Shown here: positions 1 to 6,247 of the stretch, piece by piece
Layout: each line of letters opens with the position of its first letter
Position numbering within the stretch: the first letter of the stretch is position 1
From: Pseudomonadota bacterium
GTDB taxonomy: Bacteria > Pseudomonadota > Gammaproteobacteria > Halothiobacillales > Halothiobacillaceae
DNA length: 6,781 nucleotides
Direction of reading: 5' to 3'
Assembly: GCA_021795795.1 (NCBI GenBank)
Contig: JAJYPA010000458.1
Coordinates: 1 to 6,781, forward strand
Made by a program: the position numbers and the translations under genes
Notes under the pieces: generated by a model
What the model saw: only the letters and a program-made list of their open reading frames with translations
What the model was told of the DNA's origin: nothing
Database searches by the model: none

Positions 1-548
1 GCATCGATCAGCCCCGCGTCCAGCATGCGCTTTGCCAAGGCGAAGACCTTGGCGCTGGAAGAGCATGCGGAAGACACCGACATGGCGGGACCTTCGAGTC
101 GCAATTTGCGCCGGATGAAGTCGGTTAAAGAGTACGGGCTGTGGGTAGCCGCATAGACAAAATCCGGAGGCAAGCGCCCGCTAAGCGGATCACGATGCCG
201 GAATGCCCATTCGGTTTGCAAAATGCCGGCGGTGCTGGTTCCCAGAAAAACTCCAATCCGTTGCCGGCCCCATCTCGTAGCGGCGGTTTCCACTGCGTCC
301 ACAAATCCATCCTGGCGTAGCGCGAGCTGCGCCAGGCGATTGTTGCGACAGTTGAAATCTCGTAGTTCCGGCTCTATTTCCTCATCATCAACCGCGTCCA
401 CTTCGCCGACCCAGGTGTCAATGTCGATGCCCTGAAAGGCGCAATGCTGCAACCCACTCTGCCGCCCAAGCAGCGCCGCAAGGGTTTGGTCCAGACCGCG
501 TCCGATGCAACTCGTCGCAGTGAAGCGTGATAATAGCACAGGTGGCAT
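1..548 (-). CDS. beta-ketoacyl-ACP synthase, APE type, N-terminal part (cut by window edge)
   Basis: This is a condensing enzyme that would catalyse decarboxylative Claisen condensation of malonyl-ACP with an acyl- or aryl-ACP in the cytoplasm. The frame runs open from ATG at 548 (MPPVLLSRFTATSCIGRG) to base 1, giving 182 residues; the rest lies outside. Visible KS features are an N-terminal FTATSCIGRGL segment, the GVFLGTSTAGI strand at about residues 99-109, and the nucleophile loop SVSSACSSSAK at 157-167 with the active-site Cys162. Because that Cys is present, this looks like a catalytic KS and not a Cys-less chain-length factor. The C-terminal histidines cannot be seen. The start is chosen because similarity to APE-type KS begins right after it, and only a weak AAGG precedes it. 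A TTGACA/CACAAT promoter lies just upstream, so the gene is probably transcribed separately from the exporter operon. Family assignment is firm; the exact APE subtype is inferred. Confidence 0.9.
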   Translation of the reverse strand, partial: MPPVLLSRFTATSCIGRGLDQTLAALLGRQSGLQHCAFQGIDIDTWVGEVDAVDDEEIEPELRDFNCRNNRLAQLALRQDGFVDAVETAATRWGRQRIGVFLGTSTAGILQTEWAFRHRDPLSGRLPPDFVYAATHSPYSLTDFIRRKLRLEGPAMSVSSACSSSAKVFALAKRMLDAGLID

Positions 549-583
549 GCGCCTTATAAATCAGAATAATAGAAGATGTTGGC

Positions 584-612
584 ATTGTGATTGGGCGACT
601 GTTGAATGTCAA
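584..612 (-). promoter_or_regulatory. predicted sigma-70 promoter for the ketosynthase
   Basis: On the minus strand a perfect -35 box TTGACA (607-612) is followed after 17 bases by CACAAT (584-589), which matches the -10 consensus at four of six positions. A start near 577 would give a leader of about 30 bases before the ketosynthase ATG at 548. A second AT-rich hexamer, TATTAT, lies closer to the gene but has no good -35. This is read from sequence only. Confidence 0.5.
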
Positions 613-1020
613 ACCGCAGCCGGTCCCCGCCTTTGCGACGGCTGAATGGTGCTGGTAGAAGCAACGCCGCGGTGGCAAGGCCCGAGAAGCAAGCAGCGGC
701 CAGACAATGAAGCGCGCCGCCGCGGCCGCACTAGCTACGCGGCCGTCCACAGCGGGTCCTAGACCTGGCGTTTTGCTTCGAGGAGATCGGTGTCGATGTG
801 CCCGGGGATCGGAGGTGGATTCGTTATTGGCTACTCCTTGACCAGGGCGGTGAAAATCCAACCATGCCACTCCACATTATGACTTGTAGGCGCCGGAAGC
901 CGTTGGCCGAAGGCAGCGCCTGCCACTGCCTCTGCCACCCATCCTATCTCCCGCCAATCAATCCTTTAGCGGCCCTTCACTGAATGGCCACAAGCAGCCC
1001 AAGGCCAGCGCCAAGCGATT

Positions 1021-1200
1021 GTGAACCCAGTACCAATCTGGGGTAGAATTATCAAACTTGGAACCTGGGTAGACACGTATGTGCTACTCCTGGATGCGAT
1101 GGATCATGTCGCCTGGGGCGGGCTGAGCGGGGATATCTATCAGGCAGTTCGGAAAAATCAGCTTACGGCCATCTCGGTATTATATGAAACAACGAGTTAA
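1021..1200 (+). CDS. possible small hypothetical protein (59 aa), weak
   Basis: A GTG-started frame ends at TAA 1198-1200 and encodes 59 residues. The frame is open from 970, so this could be the tail of a longer or damaged gene. The product has a hydrophobic, aromatic start (VNPVPIWGRIIKLGTWVDTY) and continues through LLLDAMDHVAWGG to a TAISVLYETTS end. No family is recognised. There is no convincing ribosome binding site before the GTG; an in-frame GTG at 1081 and an in-frame ATG at 1099 are alternatives. Its amino-acid mix looks more protein-like than the other small frames in this gap, which is the only reason to list it. It could equally be chance or a gene remnant. Confidence 0.2.
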   Translation: MNPVPIWGRIIKLGTWVDTYVLLLDAMDHVAWGGLSGDIYQAVRKNQLTAISVLYETTS

Positions 1201-1422
1201 GATGGTCTCCTTTGAGTTCTTCGGACTGCTCTATTGTGGGCACTGATGATCAGCTCCGTTGACCTTGCCGATGAAAGGTGGAGATCACTACCTGCGATGA
1301 TGGTCTGTCCGCGCGGAATGCAGATATGGAAGCATGTATGGCCCAATAACAGTTATATTCCCGGATAATCGGGGGAAAAACCAGGGCATCTCGCCGCCTG
1401 AAACTCGCTTAAACCTATAGAA

Positions 1423-1428
1423 AAGGAG
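1423..1428 (+). promoter_or_regulatory. ribosome binding site of the ACP gene
   Basis: A strong Shine-Dalgarno AAGGAG lies 10 bases before the ATG at 1439. It fixes the ACP start and is the clearest plus-strand translation signal in the window, which argues that the isolated ACP is expressed. Confidence 0.8.
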
Positions 1429-1438
1429 ATTATCTAAT

Positions 1439-1705
1439 ATGGACAGCCTTACCCCACAAGAACTGGAATTAAGCACGTTAATAATAGAGGCGCTGAACCT
1501 CGCCATGGATCCGCAAGACGTTGATCCTGAAGCCCCGTTATATGGTGGGGAATTAGGACTTGACTCCATTGATATTCTTGAGATATCAATGGTCATATCA
1601 AAACGGTATGGATTTATGATATCGAGCGAAAGCGAAAACAAAATAGAAATATTTAGTTGTTTACGCAATCTCTGTACTTATGTGCAAAGTCACAAGGCCA
1701 AGTAG
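1439..1705 (+). CDS. acyl carrier protein, APE type
   Basis: An 88-residue cytoplasmic carrier protein of usual ACP length, predicted to hold the growing aryl-polyene chain as a thioester on 4'-phosphopantetheine. The attachment motif GLDSIDILE is at residues 40-48, with Ser43 as the modified residue. The preceding DVDPEAPLYGGELGLDS and following ISKRYGF segments resemble ACPs of APE clusters. The N-terminal helix (residues 6-22) and acidic middle are normal; the C-terminal end, with Cys and Lys residues (SCLRNLCTYVQSHKAK), is less usual. It sits alone on the plus strand, convergent with the exporter 72 bases away and divergent from the ketosynthase. In most APE clusters the ACPs are co-directional with the ligase and dehydratase. 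A hand count gives about 41% GC, dropping to about 32% in 1561-1680, clearly lower than neighbouring genes. Transfer or relocation is possible, but the protein looks intact. Confidence 0.92.
   Translation: MDSLTPQELELSTLIIEALNLAMDPQDVDPEAPLYGGELGLDSIDILEISMVISKRYGFMISSESENKIEIFSCLRNLCTYVQSHKAK
1566..1592. repeat. perfect 10-bp inverted repeat inside the ACP gene
   Basis: CCATTGATAT (1566-1575) and ATATCAATGG (1583-1592) are exact reverse complements separated by the 7-base spacer TCTTGAG. The left arm begins within the Ser43 codon of the phosphopantetheine site and the right arm covers the codons for EISMV. As RNA it would form a compact hairpin in the coding region; as DNA it has the shape of a dyad operator. 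It could also be a by-product of the Ile-rich codons here. Confidence 0.6.
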
Positions 1706-1748
1706 CCAATCGCCGTTACTCACCCATTGTCTTGGGCTGACGGTTGGC
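1705..1748. terminator. possible bidirectional hairpin between convergent ACP and exporter genes
   Basis: In the 72-base gap between the two stop codons, GCCAA (1705-1709) plus CCGT (1713-1716) pair with ACGG (1740-1743) plus TTGGC (1744-1748), leaving a 3-base bulge. Inside the loop CCCA (1723-1726) can pair with TGGG (1733-1736). There is no T run on either side, so it is not a classic intrinsic terminator. Its position suggests transcript-end processing or protection for both genes. Confidence 0.3.
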
Positions 1749-1777
1749 CGGTTTGGCGCGTTCAGGAAAATCTTGGA

Positions 1778-4150
1778 TCAAGATGCTCGGGCGTCGTTTG
1801 TAACCGCGCGTTGGGAAAAACTGGCAGAGAACAACAACGCCAGGACGACACCGGGTGCAACAGTGGCGCCGATGGCCTGCAGTACTGGCACCCCGGAAAA
1901 AGCGAGTGGCCCAAATCCCATGACGGTGGCGATGTTGGCGATGACCAGGGAGGCCAGCGTACGTGGTGCGATCTCCCCCTGGACCTGTCTGTCACCTTGA
2001 TCAAAAAAGAGTGCGTAGTTTGACCCGACGGCGACGATCAACATGAGTCCAATTAGATTCATAATATTCAGCTCATAACCAAGCACGACAAATCCAGCGG
2101 CCACCGTCAGGACCGCCGCGATTAACGGTAACAGTATCCTCAAGACGCGTGCCGGAGATCGCAATGCGAGCAATAATAGCAATGCAATGAATCCCACTCC
2201 GGCTAATGATAATCTGATGCCGTTTCTCAGGTAACCGCTATACAGCCGACTCGACGCATCCTTGAAATCAATAAACATGGCACCCTCAACATGATGCCGA
2301 GCAAGGGTGGTACGCACGCGTTGCGCGTCCACTTCGCCTGTATCCAGGGCTTTGAGGGGTAAAATGGCGCTCCACTCCTTGCCGTGGCGGGTGAGCATAC
2401 TATTTACCAACGTCCCGATGCCGTTGCCGCGCAGGTCGGCAAGGGTTATGGGCTTTAGCGTGCGCTGTGTCTCGGCCTCTTTGACGAATGGGGCGAATAA
2501 GGAAGCCTTTACCGGTAGGCCAAGCACGGCTTCACGCAAACGCTTTTGGAGCTCATTCTCCGGCGGGATTGCCGCTTGTCGTTCCTCTTGTAAATTGGCG
2601 CTCGGCAAATAGTGGGCGGGGCTTTCATAGCCGGCAATGACTTGATCCTTTATCAGTTCCTGCAGAGCATTATCTGCCTTTTCAGCCGCGAGCAACGTGG
2701 CGTTGACGGTGGGCGCGGAAACGACAACTAAATAACGCACGTCAGGCACGCCTAAGTCAGCGCGCATTTTCGTATAGAGCACCTGTTCAGACGAGGGAAT
2801 CGGACTGAGCGCAGACAGGTCATAATTCCAAATCCTGTCTCGATGGGTGAAGAGCACGACGCTGGCAGCGATCAAGAGCAGGAGGACGCTCCAGCGCATA
2901 GTTGATAGAAAGCGCGACAAACGAAGAAATTTCTCGCCAATACTGCTTAGATCGCGCGAGTGAAAATTGGCAGGCAGCAGGGTTGGTAGTAGCAGGCGGG
3001 TGACGGCTGCTGCCGTGAGAAGCCCGCTAATTGCATAAAGACCAAGCTGTGATAGCCCGGGCAAATTCGAAAACAGCAGGCTGGCAAATCCGATGACCGA
3101 GGTCAGCACCCCTAATCTGATGGTGGGCCAATACGTTCGCGCCCACTCTTCCGTAGCCGTTGCTGATTGTCCGGACTGTACAAAAAAATAAATGGAATAA
3201 TCCACGGCTTCGCCAATCAATGCCGTGCCAAAGCCCAGCGTGATATCGTAGACCACATCAAAGCCCAGCGCTACTGCGGAAATTCCGACTACCACGCCGG
3301 AAAGCACTGGTATCAGGCCGAAAACAAGTACAATACCTGATCGATATACCAGCAACAGTAATATAATAATAAGCGTTATACTAATGCCTGACATCAGTTC
3401 TGCCGCATGGACGATAATATTGCGGGAAGCCACGGAAATTACCCCGACGCCGGTCATCGCCAATGTAGTGTTTGCAGCCAAAGCCCCGGCTTTAGACTTC
3501 ACAACAACAAATGCTGATTGTATGCTATTTATCGCTTCTTGCTGGGCATTCGTATCGGAACCGGAAGCCCGCGTCTGCGCCAATATCAAAGCGCTCTTTC
3601 CGGAGCGGGAGCACCATACGCCATTGCAAGTCCTCGGCTTCGCTCCACCACCCATGGATTTGATCAGTTGCAGGGTTGCCCCGGTAGGATCGCTAGGGAA
3701 TAGCGATTGACCCATCTCCCCACCTGGAGTAGCTAAAATATCAATGGTGTTTGCTATGGCATCGTGCAGTCCATTACTCGTAAAAAGCGCTGGATTGACG
3801 GTGGGGCTCAACAAGTACCGGTGAGAGAAGATATATTGAAATATTCGCGTATCGCCAATGCCGCTCCCGTTGTTGATAGAGGTGAAGCCAACATTGTCCT
3901 GAAGTTGTCCGACAAGTTCATTGGAAAGCTTGGCCCGGATGGCGGCGTTACCACCTTCAATTCCAATCAAGATCTGGCGTGACAGCAGCCCTTGCCGCAA
4001 TTGTTCATTCACGACCGCCTGCTGGGTGGTGGGTGATCGAGGTAAAAATTCGGAAAGATTTGCCGTAAATGTGGCGGTGCTAATTACTAAGGCAGAGGCC
4101 AGCAAGATGACCAGCCACGCTGCAATGATGAAAAATGGGCGCTTCTTCAT
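1778..4150 (-). CDS. MMPL/RND-superfamily exporter of the APE cluster
   Basis: A 790-residue inner-membrane transporter, likely driven by proton flux and moving the polyene-lipid product or a precursor towards the periplasm. It has the duplicated RND layout: one N-terminal membrane helix (about 6-26), a periplasmic domain (about 30-250), helices 2-6 (about 252-393), helix 7 (about 419-434), a second periplasmic domain (about 438-640) and helices 8-12 (about 644-776). The first-half motif GEAVDYSIYF (313-322) keeps an Asp at 317. The matching second-half stretch VGSNYALFF (708-716) has Ser-Asn instead, so only one half carries the usual acidic residue. Cys175 and Cys180 in the first periplasmic domain could form a disulfide. 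The ATG overlaps the stop of the LolA-like gene in an ATGA, indicating coupling, and the pairing is characteristic of APE clusters. The gene ends the minus-strand operon. Substrate is inferred from context. Confidence 0.92.
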   Translation of the reverse strand: MKKRPFFIIAAWLVILLASALVISTATFTANLSEFLPRSPTTQQAVVNEQLRQGLLSRQILIGIEGGNAAIRAKLSNELVGQLQDNVGFTSINNGSGIGDTRIFQYIFSHRYLLSPTVNPALFTSNGLHDAIANTIDILATPGGEMGQSLFPSDPTGATLQLIKSMGGGAKPRTCNGVWCSRSGKSALILAQTRASGSDTNAQQEAINSIQSAFVVVKSKAGALAANTTLAMTGVGVISVASRNIIVHAAELMSGISITLIIILLLLVYRSGIVLVFGLIPVLSGVVVGISAVALGFDVVYDITLGFGTALIGEAVDYSIYFFVQSGQSATATEEWARTYWPTIRLGVLTSVIGFASLLFSNLPGLSQLGLYAISGLLTAAAVTRLLLPTLLPANFHSRDLSSIGEKFLRLSRFLSTMRWSVLLLLIAASVVLFTHRDRIWNYDLSALSPIPSSEQVLYTKMRADLGVPDVRYLVVVSAPTVNATLLAAEKADNALQELIKDQVIAGYESPAHYLPSANLQEERQAAIPPENELQKRLREAVLGLPVKASLFAPFVKEAETQRTLKPITLADLRGNGIGTLVNSMLTRHGKEWSAILPLKALDTGEVDAQRVRTTLARHHVEGAMFIDFKDASSRLYSGYLRNGIRLSLAGVGFIALLLLLALRSPARVLRILLPLIAAVLTVAAGFVVLGYELNIMNLIGLMLIVAVGSNYALFFDQGDRQVQGEIAPRTLASLVIANIATVMGFGPLAFSGVPVLQAIGATVAPGVVLALLFSASFSQRAVTNDARAS

Positions 4151-4899
4151 GGAGCAGCGGTTTTGTTGATGCTTATCAGGGAACGATCGTGATTCGTCTT
4201 CAAAATGTCAATGCTGGTTACGCTCTTACCGCTACCGCTGACCAGAATATGTTGAATAACTTCTGCCACCTTTTTTTGCTTGGGTAGCATCGTCAGGGTC
4301 CAGTTGTCCTCACTGCCCTCCAGGGAAAGGCTGAAAAACTGGTCCAGCATCTGGCGATTACCCGTCAACGTACCACGTATGCTATCGATGAAGGCCAGTA
4401 GTTCCGGATGATCTGACAGTTGGATCTCGTGGTGATCCATGGTGAGGGTGTCGCCTTGTACAAGCATAAGTTCTGTTTTGGGCTTGAGGGTGTGCATTTC
4501 TAAAGTATCTGGCGCGATAAAACGCAGCCTACCCGACGATTCTATGGGTTTTTCCAACATGGTGATGAATTTTTTCTCGACAAAGCAAGCGCGACCGGAT
4601 TTTGCTTGTGCCAAGGACTGCATCAACTGATCCATGTTCCATTCCGATGCTTGGGCTGGCGGCACCAGCATAACGCCTAGAACCATAAGCGCCAGCAGCG
4701 CCCATGTGCCTGCTCGGGCAGGTCTTCGGTCAGCAAAGGATTCGAGGATATTCTTGTCGGCTCTTCCGGAGGTCGGGACGTAGAATGGATAGCGGTTACG
4801 AGATGTCACCGGGTCTGCCAGGAGAGGCTTTTCTACGTGCGGGATAGGCATTTTTAGATGGGTATTCAGCAGTCGCCGCAACGCTTCGAGTTTGACCAT
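4147..4899 (-). CDS. LolA-like periplasmic carrier protein of the APE cluster
   Basis: A 250-residue protein related to LolA, the periplasmic chaperone that carries lipoproteins to the outer membrane; in APE clusters such proteins probably help deliver the aryl-polyene lipid. The start at 4899 is preferred over ATG 4920 because TAAGGAG lies 7 bases before it. With that start, a hydrophobic signal segment (WALLALMVLGVMLVPP) is followed by AQA, with cleavage likely after residue 84, leaving about 166 mature residues. The mature part shows the family's blocks: MDQLMQSLAQ, FVEKKF, a GRLRFIAPDTLE strand, LLAFIDSIRGTLTGN, and a DRSLISIN end. The roughly 65 charged residues before the signal segment are unusual, with no in-frame ATG, GTG or TTG placed close before the hydrophobic core. 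The gene begins 17 bases after the acyltransferase and overlaps the exporter start by 4 bases. Confidence 0.85.
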   Translation of the reverse strand: MVKLEALRRLLNTHLKMPIPHVEKPLLADPVTSRNRYPFYVPTSGRADKNILESFADRRPARAGTWALLALMVLGVMLVPPAQASEWNMDQLMQSLAQAKSGRACFVEKKFITMLEKPIESSGRLRFIAPDTLEMHTLKPKTELMLVQGDTLTMDHHEIQLSDHPELLAFIDSIRGTLTGNRQMLDQFFSLSLEGSEDNWTLTMLPKQKKVAEVIQHILVSGSGKSVTSIDILKTNHDRSLISINKTAAP

Positions 4900-4906
4900 C
4901 GAGCTA

Positions 4907-4913
4907 CTCCTTA
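4907..4913 (-). promoter_or_regulatory. ribosome binding site that sets the LolA-like start
   Basis: TAAGGAG on the minus strand lies 7 bases upstream of ATG 4899. It is inside the longer reading frame that begins at ATG 4920, so it favours the shorter product. The ATG at 4920 overlaps the acyltransferase stop and has no such site. Confidence 0.7.
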
Positions 4914-4916
4914 ACA

Positions 4917-5840
4917 TCATTTCCAGAAATCAAAAAAGTTAAACCAGTTGTATGGCGCCATATGGCAACACTTTTCCAACAGTTTAACATATTTTTCCAT
5001 CGCCTTTTGAATGGCTGCTTCCCGATCGGCCCTCTCGATATTTTTGAAATTGGCCAACTCATCAAAAAATATTTCATATTTCCCCGGGCCGGTGTGCAAG
5101 CCAACCATAAAGAAAACCTGTCTACGCAGGATCGCCGCCACCCGGAAAGGGCCGCTGGGCCAGAGCGCGGGCTCACCAAGAAAAGTAATGGGTTGCACTT
5201 TCTCCATTCCAAAGGAGCGGTCACCCAGCAGACCGACCAATGCGCCTTTTTCCAATTGTTCTTGAACCCGGATCATCGAATCCATACGACCAAGGGGTAT
5301 AATATTTTGTTCGGCTGCGGGATTGATGGTCGAGAGCATCGCATTTATCCGCTTGGCGTTTTGTTCATACATCACCATGACCACATAGAGCCCAGGGTGC
5401 TGACGACCAACAGCCCGTAGCACCTCAAAACTGCCTAGATGTGCACCTAGCAGCAATACACCCTGGCCGGCGGCAACCGCAGCATCGATGTCTGCCGGCT
5501 GGTGCACGTTTATATCAAAGAGGTCGAAGCGATTGTCGAGCAGATAAATTCGATCATGGATAGTTGCGGCAAATGTGAGAAAATGACGATAGATGTGCCG
5601 GATCCGCGCGGGTCGGCCGAGCACTCGCGTGAGATAGGTTCGAGACGCTCGTCTGGCCGTCGGCGCAAACAAGAGAAAGTAGCCGGCGATCAGGTGCAAT
5701 ATGACGAGGGCTTGGCGGCGGCCTAGGGCCGTGGAAATCCAAGTGATCAACCGCAGCATCATCATGCTTCCGCGCTCCGGTTGCTGTGTCCATGACGACC
5801 GGTTCGGGGGGGTGGATGCTTCTTGGTCTGGTAGATTCAT
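4917..5840 (-). CDS. LpxL/HtrB-family acyltransferase of the APE cluster
   Basis: A 307-residue lysophospholipid/lipid A-type acyltransferase, probably at the cytoplasmic face of the inner membrane and predicted to transfer the polyene acyl group or a fatty acid to the lipid anchor. The catalytic H-x4-E motif is HLGSFE, His134 and Glu139, within GVLLLGAHLGSFEVLR. The WTQQPERGS block (17-25) is the conserved N-terminal element and supports the upstream ATG; a Met run at 26-28 is the alternative. A hydrophobic segment (about 44-60, VILHLIAGYFLLFAP) is likely the membrane anchor. GDRSF (about 209-213), FLGEPALWPSGPFR and the APYNWFNFFDFW end are typical of APE acyltransferases. The ATG shares one base with the dehydratase stop (TGATG), and the LolA-like gene follows after 17 bases. 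In many APE clusters a glycosyltransferase, ammonia-lyase or thioesterase lies between this gene and LolA; none is here. Confidence 0.9.
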   Translation of the reverse strand: MNLPDQEASTPPNRSSWTQQPERGSMMMLRLITWISTALGRRQALVILHLIAGYFLLFAPTARRASRTYLTRVLGRPARIRHIYRHFLTFAATIHDRIYLLDNRFDLFDINVHQPADIDAAVAAGQGVLLLGAHLGSFEVLRAVGRQHPGLYVVMVMYEQNAKRINAMLSTINPAAEQNIIPLGRMDSMIRVQEQLEKGALVGLLGDRSFGMEKVQPITFLGEPALWPSGPFRVAAILRRQVFFMVGLHTGPGKYEIFFDELANFKNIERADREAAIQKAMEKYVKLLEKCCHMAPYNWFNFFDFWK

Positions 5841-6247
5841 CAGCAGGGTGAAGTCCTTGGGGCGGGAGACAGACTACCAGCGGCGACTTTGCGGTTGCCG
5901 GCATGGATTTCAAAGGTGATGGAAGCATCTCCTCTCGTATCAAAACGTAGTGTTAGCACCTCCCCGGGGGACACGGGACTATAAAATTTAGTCATGGTAA
6001 TGTGGCAACCGGTCATTGATTTCTCAGTGGTAAATTCCACCGCATAAATGACCTCATCAATGAGCATCACTCCGGGAACAATGGGATGGTCGGGAAAATG
6101 ACCATCGAAGACCGGGTGCCGCGCCGGGATGCTGAAGATAACCTCATGGTGTGCCAGGGCCTTTGTCCTCTTTACGAATGTGCGCTGTAACCAGCAACTG
6201 AAGCAACTCGCGTGGCAGTTTTCCGGCACTGTTACGCGGTAGCGCAT
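5840..6247 (-). CDS. hot-dog-fold 3-hydroxyacyl-ACP dehydratase (FabA/FabZ-like), start uncertain
   Basis: A single hot-dog domain that would remove water from the 3-hydroxyacyl-ACP formed after each extension, building the conjugated polyene. The signature HPVFDGHFPDHPIVPGVML is at residues 44-62 of the longest frame. His50 and Asp64 are spaced as the catalytic pair in the FabA/FabZ family, with Asp as in FabA where FabZ has Glu. The ATG at 6247 gives 135 residues but overlaps the 3' end of the ligase by 104 bases, covering its conserved C-terminal motif. The first 30 residues (Cys- and Arg-rich) therefore look like a shadow. Dehydratase similarity starts near ALAHHEV, yet no ATG, GTG or TTG lies just before it. 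A CTG at 6157 with AAGAGG/AAAGG upstream is a candidate, as is GTG 6229. The gene stops in TGATG, sharing a base with the acyltransferase start. Confidence 0.85.
   Translation of the reverse strand: MRYRVTVPENCHASCFSCWLQRTFVKRTKALAHHEVIFSIPARHPVFDGHFPDHPIVPGVMLIDEVIYAVEFTTEKSMTGCHITMTKFYSPVSPGEVLTLRFDTRGDASITFEIHAGNRKVAAGSLSPAPRTSPC

Larger units (their letters stand above)
549..1438. other. about 890-base stretch without a recognisable gene
   Basis: This interval separates the divergent ketosynthase (minus) and ACP (plus) genes. I could not match any frame to a known family with confidence. It holds several short plus-strand ORFs: an open frame ending at 983, one at 1021-1200, a 14-codon one starting at 1202, and a 40-codon one at 1246-1368. 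The minus-strand frame at 418-870 is low-complexity (runs of Ala, Arg and Pro) and overlaps the ketosynthase out of frame, so it looks like a GC-rich shadow. Base composition shifts from GC-rich around 660-800 to AT-richer near 1150-1200 and 1310-1440. The patchwork suggests decayed or rearranged DNA plus the divergent promoters. No inverted repeats typical of an intact insertion sequence were seen. Confidence 0.5.

Noticed and set aside
722..738. GCGGCCGC followed by ACTAG, looking like a cloning linker
   Set aside because: It lies in a generally GC-rich stretch, the second site is incomplete, and no other vector sequence is present.
418..870. Minus-strand 150-codon frame upstream of and overlapping the ketosynthase
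   Set aside because: It overlaps the clearly coding ketosynthase N-terminus in another frame, is low-complexity (Ala/Arg/Pro), and matches no family.
796..882. Short plus-strand peptide (GIGGGFVIGYSLTRAVKI) resembling the start of FUN14-type small membrane proteins
   Set aside because: Only about 28 codons before a stop, no ribosome binding site, and the likeness rests on a short Gly-rich hydrophobic run.
1246..1368. 40-codon plus-strand frame (MISSVDLADERWRSLP) faintly like the start of IS5-type transposases
   Set aside because: The match is a few residues, no downstream transposase domain follows in any frame, and no terminal inverted repeats were found.
1354..1373. Possible -10 boxes TATATT (1354-1359) and GATAAT (1364-1369, inside a CCCG/CGGG dyad) for the ACP
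   Set aside because: No acceptable -35 hexamer at 16-18 bases upstream of either; a promoter must exist somewhere upstream but cannot be placed.
1288..1668. Minus-strand 126-codon frame across the ACP
   Set aside because: It is antisense to a well-supported ACP and its composition is that expected from a shadow frame.
1680..2023. Overlapping plus-strand frames running from the ACP end into the exporter
   Set aside because: They are antisense to the conserved C-terminal membrane helices of the exporter and show no family features.
4962..5420. Plus-strand 152-codon frame opposite the acyltransferase
   Set aside because: It is antisense to the conserved acyltransferase core and has no recognisable domain.
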